59,876 nucleotides of DNA, from positions 1-59,876 of the forward strand of contig JAUNTZ010000015.1 of assembly GCA_030538425.1 (NCBI GenBank), in the 5' to 3' direction. Both the position numbers and the translations under genes were made by a program. This document shows positions 26,648 to 35,042 of this stretch, in pieces (position 1 is the first letter of the stretch; every line of letters starts with the position of its first letter). The notes under the pieces were generated by a model. It was not told the origin of the DNA. It ran no database searches and worked only from the letters and a program-made list of their open reading frames with translations. The stretch is from Paracoccus sp. (in: a-proteobacteria). GTDB taxonomy: Bacteria; Pseudomonadota; Alphaproteobacteria; Rhodobacterales; Rhodobacteraceae.

Positions 26648-26695
26648 CCAGCCCCTACCCGCTCGTTCCATTGCGGGCTGTAGGGTCGGGGCTGG
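26648..26695. repeat. inverted repeat upstream of the 144-aa ORF
   Basis: CCAGCCCC (26648-26655) and GGGGCTGG (26688-26695) are perfect outer arms. Inside, CCCGC (26658-26662) pairs with GCGGG (26673-26677), leaving an asymmetric internal loop. It lies between the unrecognised ORF and the 3' end of the N-formylglutamate amidohydrolase gene. No T-run follows, so it may be a transcript end for hutG-like mRNA or a boundary of inserted DNA. Confidence 0.5.
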
Positions 26696-26735
26696 ACGGA
26701 TCAGAGGATACTTGCGGGCATAAGACGGGCGGGGT

Positions 26736-27476
26736 TCAGACCCCGCAAGCGTCCAGCAGGCCCTCCATCACGCGGGCAAGGTTTGCGGCCCATTCGGCCT
26801 GACCTGCCGCGTCGCGGATCAGGTCGTTGCGAACTTCGATCAGCACATTGGGGCGGCGATGGGCAAGCGCGTGGCGGTCGATGGAATCGCCGTCCAGATG
26901 GCCCGCATAGGGTTGGTTGTCGCCCGTCACCCAGCCCTGCGCCCGGCAGCGGGTGATGAGTTCGGGCGCAACCCTTTCGTCGCGATGGGAATAAAGCACG
27001 CCGACATGCCAGGGACGCGGCGGGCGGCCGCGCAGTTGCGGCGTGAAGGAATGGATCGCGCAGATCGCGCAGCGGGGATGCGCGCCGGCCAGTCGGGCAA
27101 GCCCGGCATGATAGGGGCGGTAAAGGCGGTTCAGGCGGCGCTCGCGCTCGGCCTCATCCGCCGCGCGGTTGGCGGGGATCACCGTGCCATCATAAAGCCG
27201 CATCAGCAGGGTCGGGTCGTCCTCACCCCGGTTGGGGTCGATCACAAGGCGCGAGAAGTCCGAGCCGGTCACGGGCGCATCCAGCCGCACGGCCAGTTCG
27301 CGGGCCAGCCCCGCCGCGCCGACATCATAGGCGATGTGGCGGTTCATGTCGCCGGGCGCGATGCCCAGATCGCCGCCCGCCACCCAGTCGGGAACCCGGT
27401 TGGTGGCATGGTCGCAGGTCACAAGCCAGCGCGAGGGACGCCCCTCGCCCTCGGTCCAGAAAGCGTTATCCGTCAT
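26736..27476 (-). CDS. N-formylglutamate amidohydrolase family protein
   Basis: The 246-aa protein begins MTDNAFWTEGEGRPSRWLVTCDHATNRVP. Family features are the DHATNRVP metal-site-like motif, HIAYDVGAAGLARELA, DFSRLVIDPNRGEDDPTLL, AIHSFTPQLRGRPRPWHVG and VLIEVRNDLI. Such enzymes release glutamate from N-formylglutamate, the last step of one histidine-degradation route, though no other hut gene is here. Start 27476 gives the usual N-terminus; the longer frame to 27746 overlaps pyk on the other strand. Confidence 0.88.
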   Translation of the reverse strand: MTDNAFWTEGEGRPSRWLVTCDHATNRVPDWVAGGDLGIAPGDMNRHIAYDVGAAGLARELAVRLDAPVTGSDFSRLVIDPNRGEDDPTLLMRLYDGTVIPANRAADEAERERRLNRLYRPYHAGLARLAGAHPRCAICAIHSFTPQLRGRPPRPWHVGVLYSHRDERVAPELITRCRAQGWVTGDNQPYAGHLDGDSIDRHALAHRRPNVLIEVRNDLIRDAAGQAEWAANLARVMEGLLDACGV

Positions 27477-27589
27477 GTCTTTGTCGCATTTCCCATGCTG
27501 TGCGAATACGCGATTTTCGCCGCGCGCGCCAGTTGGCAACGCCTGCGATTTCGGCCATGATGGCGCAAACAATCCGGGGACAGCACCGC

Positions 27590-29035
27590 ATGAGACGCCT
27601 GCGCAACACCAAGATCGTGGCCACGCTTGGCCCTGCCTCAAGCGATTATGAGATGATTGCCGCCCTGTTCCGCGCCGGTGCCGATGTGTTCCGCCTGAAC
27701 ATGAGCCATGGCAGCCATGATGATCACCGTGCGCGTTATGACGCAATCCGCCGGATCGAGCAGGAAACCGGGCGGCCCATCGCGATTCTGGCCGATCTGC
27801 AAGGGCCGAAGCTGCGGGTGGGTGAGTTTGCGTCTGGTCCGCATGATCTGGCCGAAGGGGCCGCGTTCCGCTTTGATCTGGACCCCGCGCCGGGGGATGG
27901 CGCGCGGGTGCAGCTTCCCCATCCCGAGATTTTCGCGGCGCTTGAGCCGGGATCGGAACTGCTGGTCAATGACGGCAAGATCCGCCTTCGGGTCGAGGCC
28001 TGCGGCGCGGATTTTGCCGATTGCACGGTCACGGCGGGCGGGGCGATTTCCAACCGCAAGGGCGTGAACGTCCCCGATGTGGTGCTGCCTCTGGCCGCTT
28101 TGTCGGAGAAGGACCGCGACGATCTGGAATTCGCCTGCGAGCTGGGCGTGGACTGGCTGGCGCTGTCCTTTGTGCAGCGGGCGCAGGACGTGATCGAGGC
28201 GCGGGATCTGGCCCGTGGCCGCGCCGCCATCGTCTCCAAGATCGAGAAACCGGCTGCGGTGCGCGCCTTTGACGAAATCCTTGAGGTCTCGGACGCGATC
28301 ATGGTCGCGCGGGGCGATCTGGGCGTGGAAATGCCGGTTCATGCCGTGCCGCCGATCCAGAAACGCCTTGTCCGCGCCTGCCGCGCCGCTGCCAAGCCGG
28401 TGATCGTCGCCACGCAGATGCTGGAATCCATGATCGAAAGCCCGATGCCGACCCGGGCCGAGGTCTCGGATGTCGCGAACGCGATCTATGACGGGGCCGA
28501 TGCGGTGATGCTCTCGGCGGAATCGGCGGCGGGCCATTACCCGATTGAGGCGGTCACCACCATGGATCACGTCGCCCAATCGGCTGAGAGCGACCCGACT
28601 TACCGTCAGGTGATCGACGCCGCGCGCACCGCCAGCCGCCATTCCATCGCTGAAGGCATCGTGGTCGCGGCGCGCGAGATTGCCGAGACCACCGACATCG
28701 CCGCCATCTGCGCCTTTACCCAATCGGGCACCACGGCGGGGCTGATTGCGCGGGAACGGCCCTCGGTGCCGATCATCGCGCTGTCGCCGAACCGGGTGGC
28801 GCTGCGGCGCATGTGCCTGCATTGGGGCACGCATTGCGTCGCCACGCCGGAACTGGAACGCTTCAAGCAGGCGGTGGTCAACGCCGCCCGCGCCGCCCGC
28901 GATTACGGTTTTGCCGATGAGACGCATCAGATCGTGGTGATGGCGGGCGTGCCGTTCAACGTGCCGGGCACGACCAATATCCTGCGCGTCGCGCCCTGCG
29001 ACGAACGCTTGATCTACCGCGCCGATCCCGAGTAA
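27590..29035 (+). CDS. pyk: pyruvate kinase
   Basis: Converts phosphoenolpyruvate and ADP to pyruvate and ATP. The 481-aa protein starts MRRLRNTKIVATLGPASSDY and contains FRLNMSHGSHDDH, ILADLQGPKLRVG, IVSKIEKPAAVRAFDEI (catalytic Lys), DAIMVARGDLGVEMP and KPVIVATQMLESMI. The C-terminal regulatory domain has TQSGTTAGLIARERP. It is divergent from the amidohydrolase gene across 113 nt and is followed after 30 nt by a small membrane-protein gene. Confidence 0.97.
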   Translation: MRRLRNTKIVATLGPASSDYEMIAALFRAGADVFRLNMSHGSHDDHRARYDAIRRIEQETGRPIAILADLQGPKLRVGEFASGPHDLAEGAAFRFDLDPAPGDGARVQLPHPEIFAALEPGSELLVNDGKIRLRVEACGADFADCTVTAGGAISNRKGVNVPDVVLPLAALSEKDRDDLEFACELGVDWLALSFVQRAQDVIEARDLARGRAAIVSKIEKPAAVRAFDEILEVSDAIMVARGDLGVEMPVHAVPPIQKRLVRACRAAAKPVIVATQMLESMIESPMPTRAEVSDVANAIYDGADAVMLSAESAAGHYPIEAVTTMDHVAQSAESDPTYRQVIDAARTASRHSIAEGIVVAAREIAETTDIAAICAFTQSGTTAGLIARERPSVPIIALSPNRVALRRMCLHWGTHCVATPELERFKQAVVNAARAARDYGFADETHQIVVMAGVPFNVPGTTNILRVAPCDERLIYRADPE

Positions 29036-29065
29036 GCGGGGGCTGACACAAGAAAGGGGTCCGAC

Positions 29066-29344
29066 ATGACGGATTATCTTATCGTAATCGGCGCGGCGCT
29101 TCTGGTTTTGTCGGTTCCCGTCGCGATCATCGCGCTTGCCCGCACCTATCCGCCGCGCGGCGCGGCTATCCTGTTCGTGGCCGGTGTGCTGATGCTTGCC
29201 GTTGCCGTCTGGCAGGGTGCGCCGGTGTCGTGGCAGACGGTGCCGGATGCCTGGGCGCGGATCACGGGGAACGCGCCTGCGCCTGTCGCGCCCGAGGCCG
29301 AAGCGCCGGTTGAAACCGAGACCGAGGCCCCAGCCACCAACTGA
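29066..29344 (+). CDS. small membrane protein (92 aa)
   Basis: Two hydrophobic helices are visible: residues ~4-24 (YLIVIGAALLVLSVPVAIIA) and ~34-50 (AILFVAGVLMLAVAV). They are joined by a short loop RTYPPRG, and the C-terminal tail is rich in Pro, Ala and Glu. AGAAAGGGG precedes the ATG. It probably shares a transcript with pyk 30 nt upstream. The function is unknown; short proteins of this layout next to pyk occur in Rhodobacterales. A weak GCGCC/GGCGC hairpin at about 29368-29390 separates it from rpmI. Confidence 0.75.
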   Translation: MTDYLIVIGAALLVLSVPVAIIALARTYPPRGAAILFVAGVLMLAVAVWQGAPVSWQTVPDAWARITGNAPAPVAPEAEAPVETETEAPATN

Positions 29345-29459
29345 CGCGAATCTGCTGGACAATCGAGGCGCCTTCACCTAAAGGGGGCGCTTCACGACCC
29401 GCGCGGCCGGCCGATATGGCATTGCCGAGTCGCGCGTTCACCCTGAAAAGGAGACGAAA

Positions 29460-29660
29460 ATGCCGAAGATGAAGACCAAATCCTCCGCGAAAAAGCGGTT
29501 CTCGATGACCGCAACGGGCAAGGTCAAGGCGGGTCAGGCCGGCAAACGCCACGGCATGATCAAGCGCACCACCAAGTTCATTCGCGACGCGCGCGGCACC
29601 ACCATCCTGTCGGAACCGGATGCCCGTATCGTCAAGAAATACATGCCCTACGACCGCTGA
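29460..29660 (+). CDS. rpmI: 50S ribosomal protein L35
   Basis: The 66-aa basic protein starts [20 protein letters not shown] and contains [12 protein letters not shown] and the C-terminal YMPYDR, all typical of bL35. A strong AAAAGGAG SD lies upstream. It forms a pair with rplT 13 nt downstream. infC, the usual first gene of this operon, is not next to it, so the leader in 29345-29459 must carry its own promoter. Confidence 0.97.
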   Translation: MPKMKTKSSAKKRFSMTATGKVKAGQAGKRHGMIKRTTKFIRDARGTTILSEPDARIVKKYMPYDR

Positions 29661-29673
29661 GAGGACCTGACCA

Positions 29674-30033
29674 ATGGCACGAGTTAAATCCGGTAAGGTG
29701 ACCCACGCCCGCCACAAGAAAGTTCTTGACGCGGCAAAGGGTTACTATGGCAACCGTTCGCGCAACTTCCGCACCGCCACGCAGGCTGTGGACAAGGCGA
29801 ACCAGTATGCAACCCGCGACCGCAAGAACCGCAAGCGCAATTTCCGCGCCCTGTGGATTCAGCGGATCAACGCCGCTGTCCGCGCGATTGATGCTGACCT
29901 GACCTATTCGCGTTTCATCAACGCGCTGAGCAAGGCCGGTATCGAGGTGGACCGCAAGGTTCTGGCCGATCTGGCGGTTCATGAGCCCGAGGCGTTCAAC
30001 GCCATCGTCGAGAAAGCCCGCGCTGCGGCTTGA
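29674..30033 (+). CDS. rplT: 50S ribosomal protein L20
   Basis: The 119-aa protein begins [26 protein letters not shown], the highly conserved bL20 N-terminal RNA-binding extension. The globular part has [12 protein letters not shown] and [21 protein letters not shown]. It binds 23S rRNA early in 50S assembly. The operon ends at the strong terminator just downstream. Confidence 0.98.
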   Translation: MARVKSGKVTHARHKKVLDAAKGYYGNRSRNFRTATQAVDKANQYATRDRKNRKRNFRALWIQRINAAVRAIDADLTYSRFINALSKAGIEVDRKVLADLAVHEPEAFNAIVEKARAAA

Positions 30034-30060
30034 TTGACGACGCATCGCCCGCAAGAATGA

Positions 30061-30088
30061 ACCCGCGCCCCACCGGCGCGGGTTTTTT
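30061..30088 (+). terminator. rho-independent terminator of rpmI-rplT
   Basis: ACCCGCGCC (30061-30069) pairs perfectly with GGCGCGGGT (30075-30083) around a 5-nt loop, followed by a run of six T (30083-30088). The P450 start codon is only 15 nt further on, so the P450 gene needs its own promoter overlapping this hairpin or depends on read-through. Confidence 0.93.
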
Positions 30089-30102
30089 GTTGCGAGGATG
30101 TG

Positions 30103-32100
30103 ATGCCAGACCAACCCGATCCGGGCCAACGATCTGCCGCGCCTCAGGGCGAGGGGGCGCCGTTGCGCGATGATGCCGCGACGGGGCGGCAGGCGGGCGG
30201 CGCTGTCCCTGCCCATGACCTGCCGGGTTATGGCGAAGGGGAATCGTCGCAAGGTGACACCGCAGCGGGGCGGCGAACGAGCGTCACGCCTGCCCCGAAC
30301 CCGCCGGAGCATGGCGAGGCGGCACCGTCGCGCGGTGATAGCGCAACGGGGCGCCGAACGGGAGGTGCCGCCCCTGCCCATGATCTGCCGGGTCATGGCA
30401 AAGGGGAATCGTCGCAAGGCGATACCGCGATAGGGCGACGAATAGGCGTCACGCCTGCCTCGAACCCGCCGGATCACGGTGAGGCGGCACCGTCGCGCGG
30501 TGATAGCGCAACTGGGCTGCGAACGGGGATTGCGCCTGACCCTGAGTCGCGCGACCACGGCGAGGTGGCATCGTCGCAAGGTGATACCGCGACGGAAGGC
30601 CGAACGGGTGCTGCCGCTGCGCCCGCCCCTGACCATGACCATGACCATGACCACGATCCTGCCTCTGATCCTGATCACGACGAAGCGACACCGACGCAGC
30701 ATCGCGCAGGCCAACTCGCGTCTCACCCGCAGCACCATGCCGCCCTGCCCTATGGCGCGACACGAAACATCCCCGTCCGCGTCCCACTGGCCACACGCCC
30801 GCTTGGCCTGATCGCTACCGCACGGGCTGCGCGGCGCAATCTGCTGGAGCTGATCCCCGCCATCGCGACCGAGCGCCCGATGATCTCGGCCAAGACCGCA
30901 ATCCGCTGGCATATGGTGATGGAGCCGCGTTTTCTGGAACATATCCTCAAGGACAATGTGGCCAACTATCCCAAATCGACGGTGACGAAATCGCTGCTGC
31001 GGCCCGCGATCGGCGAATCGCTGTTCATCGCTGAGGGCGCGGAATGGCGATGGCAGCGCCGCGCCGCAGCTCCGGCCTTCGCGCATCGCAATGTGACCGC
31101 CCTCGCCCCGGTGATGAGCGCCGCAGCCGAGGCCACCTCGGCGCGGCTGGCCCGCACGACCGGGCCGGTCGATCTCTATGCCGAAGCGATTGCGGCGACC
31201 TTTGACGTGATCTCGGACGTGACATTCTCGGGCAGCGAGGGGTTCGACCGTGCCGCCGTCCATCGCGCGATTGATGCCTATATCGCCCGCACCGCGCGGG
31301 TTTCGCTGATGGATGTGGCGGGCATCCCGGACTGGATTCCCCGCCCCTCGCGCATCTTTGGCGGGCGCGACCTGCGGCGGATGAAGGCCTTAGCGGATGA
31401 GGCGATTACCGCCCGCGCCGCCACCGGCCCGCGCATCCCGCCGGACCTTCTGGACCTGCTGCGCGCCGGTCAGGATGACGAAACCGGCCGCACAATGACC
31501 GAGGCGGAACTGCGCGACAACCTGTTAACCTTTATCGTCGCGGGCCATGAGACAACCGCGCTGACGCTGGCATGGGCGCTTTATCTCTGCGCCTTTGACG
31601 AGGCTGAGCAGGACCGCGCGAGCGCACAGGCGCGCGAGGTTCTGGGCGACCGCGTGGCCGGGGCGGATGATGTCGCGGCGCTTGATCTGACCGCGCGGAT
31701 CGTGAACGAATCGCTTCGCCTTTACCCGCCCGCCGCCTTTCTGTCGCGCACCGCCCGCGAGGCCGACCGGCTTGGCGCGCGCGAGATCCGGCCCGGCGAT
31801 ACGGTCATGCTGCCGATCTACGCGCTGCACCGCTCGAAGCTGCACTGGGACGAGCCGGACGCCTTTCGCCCCGCCCGCTTCGCGCCCGATGTGACCCGCG
31901 ACCGCTTTGCCTTCCTGCCCTTTGGCGCGGGGCCGCGCATCTGCATCGGGGCCAGTTTCGCGCTGCAAGAGGCGGTGATTATCTTGGCCACGCTGCTCGC
32001 GCGCCACCGCTTTGTCCTGACCGAGCGCCAGCCCGTGCCGCGCCTGATCCTGACGCTCCGCCCCGAAGGCGGCGTCTGGCTGCGGGTCACGCCGCGCTAA
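30103..32100 (+). CDS. cytochrome P450 with a repetitive N-terminal extension
   Basis: The 665-aa protein has a P450 core from about residue 220. Visible are the I-helix FIVAGHETTALTLAW, the K-helix ESLRLYPP (ExxR), and the heme-binding FLPFGAGPRICIGASFALQ with the axial Cys near residue 614. The core resembles CYP102/CYP4-like bacterial class enzymes without a reductase domain. Before it, residues 16-176 consist of six 26-28-aa repeats (GE-AP-RGDSATGRRTG type), then an Asp/His run (177-193). This extension is absent from ordinary bacterial P450s. ATG 30103 follows GAGGA. If translation began further in, the core would still be complete. Confidence 0.88.
   Translation: MPDQPDPGQRSAAPQGEGAPLRDDAATGRQAGGAVPAHDLPGYGEGESSQGDTAAGRRTSVTPAPNPPEHGEAAPSRGDSATGRRTGGAAPAHDLPGHGKGESSQGDTAIGRRIGVTPASNPPDHGEAAPSRGDSATGLRTGIAPDPESRDHGEVASSQGDTATEGRTGAAAAPAPDHDHDHDHDPASDPDHDEATPTQHRAGQLASHPQHHAALPYGATRNIPVRVPLATRPLGLIATARAARRNLLELIPAIATERPMISAKTAIRWHMVMEPRFLEHILKDNVANYPKSTVTKSLLRPAIGESLFIAEGAEWRWQRRAAAPAFAHRNVTALAPVMSAAAEATSARLARTTGPVDLYAEAIAATFDVISDVTFSGSEGFDRAAVHRAIDAYIARTARVSLMDVAGIPDWIPRPSRIFGGRDLRRMKALADEAITARAATGPRIPPDLLDLLRAGQDDETGRTMTEAELRDNLLTFIVAGHETTALTLAWALYLCAFDEAEQDRASAQAREVLGDRVAGADDVAALDLTARIVNESLRLYPPAAFLSRTAREADRLGAREIRPGDTVMLPIYALHRSKLHWDEPDAFRPARFAPDVTRDRFAFLPFGAGPRICIGASFALQEAVIILATLLARHRFVLTERQPVPRLILTLRPEGGVWLRVTPR
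30148..30636 (+). repeat. higher-order tandem repeat in the 5' part of the P450 gene
   Basis: Six ~82-bp units alternate between two types, giving a 165-bp superperiod. Landmark GGCACCG recurs at 30321 and 30486, and GAATCGTCGC at 30241 and 30406, both exactly 165 bp apart. Type-1 units encode GEAAPSRGDSATG, type-2 units GEGESSQGDTA. All unit lengths keep the reading frame. The protein repeats are hydrophilic, Gly/Ala/Pro-rich and probably disordered. Confidence 0.9.
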
Positions 32101-33298
32101 GCCGGATCACACCGGGCAGGCTTTCGCCCACGCGCCCATCGCGCGCGAACCCGGCCCAGAGCGCCCGCAGCGGCGCGCCGGTCCGGGTCAGTTCCGCCAG
32201 CCCCATGCCGTCCGGCACAAGGGGCGAGCCAATCCATGCAGGGCCGGGGAAAAGCAGCGGCAGTTCCCCCAGATGCGCCCGCCCAAGCGCGCCGCCGGGC
32301 CAGTCGATCACAAAGCGCGCCGCCTGCCCGCCCGCAGCCCGGTGCCGCGCGGCAAAGCGTCGGGCAGGGCCTGCATAAAGCCTGCGCGTCAGCGCGCCTA
32401 CGGCCAGACGGCGCGCGGGATCGGCCAGACGCGCCAGCCCCCGCGCTGGCGGCAGGAAAAGCGCGGCCTCGTCCCTCGTGTGGCCGATCAGCAAATCAAT
32501 GCTAGGGGCCGCCGCCCGAAATGCCGCCTCAAGCACCTCGCGCGCAGGCAAGGGCGACGCGCCATGTTCCGGCCCAAACGGCATAAAACCACGCAGCCCG
32601 AACCGCATCAGCCTGCGCCGCAACCCTGCCTGCACCGCCAGCACCTGCGCGGTGGTCGCGCCGTCAGGCAGCCGGTCCACCTCGCGCCGCATCACCGCGC
32701 GCAGGGCCTCGGCGCGGTCTTGCAACTCCAGCGGGGCGCTTTGGATAATCGCACGGCGGAACAGGCCCTGCGCGCCCTCGGCCACCATCAGCCGCGCGAT
32801 AGCATCCCCGCCCGAGGACTGACCGAATAGCGTGATATTGCCGGGGTCGCCGCCATAATCCGCGATATGCGCGCGCAGCCAGTTCAGCGCCGCGATGAGA
32901 TCGAAAAGCCCCAGATTGGCCGGACTGCGCGCATGGCCCAGCCAGCCGAACAGCCCCAGCCGATAGCTGACCGAGACGACGATAACCCCTTGTTCGGCAA
33001 CCAGCCGCTCGGGGTCAAACAGCGCCATATCGCCCGCGCCCGATTCGTAGGACCCGCCATGAATCCAGACCATCACCGGCAGATCGCGCCCCGTTTCCGG
33101 GCGGGTGATGGTTAACTGCGTGCAGTCTTCGTCAAAAGCCAGACCGTCAAAGGCCCCGGGCAGCGCCTCATCCAACCGCGCAATCGCCAGTTGCGGGCAG
33201 GCGCGCGCCTGACCAAGCGGGGCGGCGGACACGGGCGCGGGCAGCGCCCATCGCAAGGCCCGCGCATAGGCGATGCCGCCATGGCGGATCACCCTCAC
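32087..33298 (-). CDS. type-B carboxylesterase family protein
   Basis: The 403-aa alpha/beta hydrolase has the carboxylesterase hallmarks: oxyanion-loop VMVWIHGGSYESGAGD, NLGLFDLIAALNWL, and the nucleophile elbow FGQSSGGDAIA. EDCTQLTI stands at the usual cysteine-loop position. It lacks some of the C-terminal third of classical ~500-aa members, and the catalytic His is not obvious. The GTG start (33298) overlaps the stop of the 53-aa membrane protein (GTGA). Its end overlaps the P450 gene's 3' end by 14 nt. Confidence 0.88.
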   Translation of the reverse strand: MRVIRHGGIAYARALRWALPAPVSAAPLGQARACPQLAIARLDEALPGAFDGLAFDEDCTQLTITRPETGRDLPVMVWIHGGSYESGAGDMALFDPERLVAEQGVIVVSVSYRLGLFGWLGHARSPANLGLFDLIAALNWLRAHIADYGGDPGNITLFGQSSGGDAIARLMVAEGAQGLFRRAIIQSAPLELQDRAEALRAVMRREVDRLPDGATTAQVLAVQAGLRRRLMRFGLRGFMPFGPEHGASPLPAREVLEAAFRAAAPSIDLLIGHTRDEAALFLPPARGLARLADPARRLAVGALTRRLYAGPARRFAARHRAAGGQAARFVIDWPGGALGRAHLGELPLLFPGPAWIGSPLVPDGMGLAELTRTGAPLRALWAGFARDGRVGESLPGVIRLSAA

Positions 33299-33456
33299 AG
33301 CGCCAGAAACAACCGCCAGAACAGAAAGCCCGTCAACGCAAGCGCCGGCAGCGCCAACAGCATCGAGCCTGCCGAAAACGCCATGGCCGCCCCAAACAGA
33401 GCAAGCCCGCAAATCACAAGCCGCAGGATCAACGGCAATTCGGGGCCAAAGCGCAT
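33295..33456 (-). CDS. 53-aa membrane protein between thiolase and esterase
   Basis: MRFGPELPLILRLVICGLAL begins two hydrophobic segments, residues ~8-27 and ~31-52, ending FWRLFLAL. Its ATG shares a base with the thiolase stop (TGATG), and its stop overlaps the esterase GTG by the GTGA pattern. It therefore sits in a tightly coupled three-gene operon. Such precise overlaps on both sides support a real gene despite its size. The function is unknown. Confidence 0.72.
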   Translation of the reverse strand: MRFGPELPLILRLVICGLALFGAAMAFSAGSMLLALPALALTGFLFWRLFLAL

Positions 33457-34610
33457 CAGACCAGCTCCACCGCGATGGCGGTGCCTTCGCCGCCGCCGAT
33501 ACAGATCGCCGCCACCCCGCGTTTCAGCCCCCGCGCCCGCAGCGCATGGATCAGCGTCACGATGATCCGCGCCCCCGAGGCACCGATGGGATGGCCTAGC
33601 GCACAGGCCCCGCCATTGACGTTCACCACCTCGGGCGAGAGGCCCATCCGCGCCATGAAGGCCATAGGCACGACCGCGAAAGCCTCGTTCACCTCCCACA
33701 GATCGACATCCGCGACGCTCCAGCCGATCCGCGCCAGCAGGTTTTCGGCGGCAGGAACGGGCGCGGTCGGGAAATCGGCGGGGGCCTGCGCGTGGCTCGC
33801 ATAGCCCACGATCCGCGCAAGCGCCCCCTCGGCCCGGTTCGAGACCACCAAGGCCGCCGCCCCGTCCGAGATGGACGAGCTGTTCGCCGCCGTCACCGTG
33901 CCGTCCTTGCGAAAGGCGGGCGTGAGCGTCGGGATCTTCTCAGGCCGCGCATTGCCGGGCTGTTCGTCCGTGTCCACAACCGTGTCACCCTTGCGCCCCG
34001 CGACCGTGACAGGCGTGATCTCATCGGCAAAACCGCCGCCCGCAATCGCCGCATTGGCCCGCTCAAGCGAGCGTAGCGCGTAGGCGTCCTGCGCCTCGCG
34101 GGTAAAGCCGAACTTGGCCGCGCAATCCTCGGCAAATGTGCCCATCAGGCGGCCCTTGTCATAGGCATCCTCCAGCCCGTCAAGGAACATATGGTCCAGC
34201 ACCTGACCGTGCCCAAGCCGCGCGCCGCCGCGCATTTTCGGCAAGAGGTAAGGCGCGTTGGTCATGCTTTCCATCCCGCCCGCGACCACGCTGCGCGCGC
34301 TGCCCGCCGCGATGGCATCGGCCGCCATCATCACCGCCTGCATCCCCGAGCCACACATCTTGTTCAGCGTCGTGCAAGGCACCGATTGCGGCAGTCCCGC
34401 ACCAAGCGCCGCCTGCCGCGCGGGGGCCTGACCCTGTCCGGCGGGCAGAACGCAGCCCATCAGCACCGCGTCGATATCGGGACTGCCCGCGCGTTCCACC
34501 ACCGCACGAATCGCCGCCGCGCCCAGCTCCGGCGCGGCCAGCCCGCCAAAGGCGCCCGAAAGCCCGCCCATCGCCGTGCGCGCCGCCGAATTGATGAAAA
34601 TGCCCGACAT
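33456..34610 (-). CDS. acetyl-CoA C-acetyltransferase (thiolase)
   Basis: The 384-aa thiolase has the acylated Cys in TTLNKMCGSGMQAV (near residue 87), the GGMESMTNAP block, the His of WEVNEAFAVVPMAF/GGACALGHPIGASGA and the second Cys in AAICIGGGEGTA. It condenses or cleaves acyl-CoA; biosynthetic or degradative direction is not decided by sequence. Start 34610 gives MSGIFINSAARTAMGG. It is the first gene of the operon with the 53-aa protein and the esterase, divergent from the STAS gene. Confidence 0.95.
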   Translation of the reverse strand: MSGIFINSAARTAMGGLSGAFGGLAAPELGAAAIRAVVERAGSPDIDAVLMGCVLPAGQGQAPARQAALGAGLPQSVPCTTLNKMCGSGMQAVMMAADAIAAGSARSVVAGGMESMTNAPYLLPKMRGGARLGHGQVLDHMFLDGLEDAYDKGRLMGTFAEDCAAKFGFTREAQDAYALRSLERANAAIAGGGFADEITPVTVAGRKGDTVVDTDEQPGNARPEKIPTLTPAFRKDGTVTAANSSSISDGAAALVVSNRAEGALARIVGYASHAQAPADFPTAPVPAAENLLARIGWSVADVDLWEVNEAFAVVPMAFMARMGLSPEVVNVNGGACALGHPIGASGARIIVTLIHALRARGLKRGVAAICIGGGEGTAIAVELV

Positions 34611-34715
34611 TTTATCCCCCATCCTGCCGAAAAACCGACCGGCGCTAACCGGATCGTAAGGTTTTCGCCTTATCCCCAGAATGACGCGACATGAAATCGA
34701 AGGAAAGGGCGGGCG

Positions 34716-35042
34716 GTGAATATCTTGATCGATGAGGCGGGCGGCGCGGTTCTGGTCCGCGTGAACGAAACACGCATCGACGCCGCCGCCGCGGCCGAAT
34801 TCAAGGACCGGCTGCGCCCGCATATCGCCTGCGACGGCCCCGATGTGATGATGGATCTGTCGCAGGTGGCCTTTATTGACAGCTCGGGCCTCGGCGCGGT
34901 GATTGCGCTGCGCAAAGCGCTGCCTGCGGGGCGGCAGATGCGGCTTGCCGGGCTGACGCCCAATGTCGCGCGGGTGTTTCGGCTCACCCGGATGGACAGC
35001 GTCTTCGAGATCTTCCCAAGCGTCGCTGCGGCGCGCGCATGA
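34716..35042 (+). CDS. STAS-domain anti-sigma factor antagonist
   Basis: The 108-aa protein is a single STAS domain. VAFIDSSGLGAVIALRKAL contains the conserved Ser that in RsbV/SpoIIAA proteins is phosphorylated by the partner kinase. The GTG start follows AGGGCGGGCG. The stop overlaps the downstream kinase gene by 4 nt (ATGA), so both are made together. Phosphorylation would control binding to the anti-sigma factor; the sigma factor is not in the window. Confidence 0.92.
   Translation: MNILIDEAGGAVLVRVNETRIDAAAAAEFKDRLRPHIACDGPDVMMDLSQVAFIDSSGLGAVIALRKALPAGRQMRLAGLTPNVARVFRLTRMDSVFEIFPSVAAARA

Noticed and set aside
29632-31263. A 543-codon minus-strand frame opposite rplT and the P450 repeats
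   Set aside because: It covers the antisense of a ribosomal protein gene and the repeat region, with Arg-rich low-complexity translation. It is a shadow of biased codon use.
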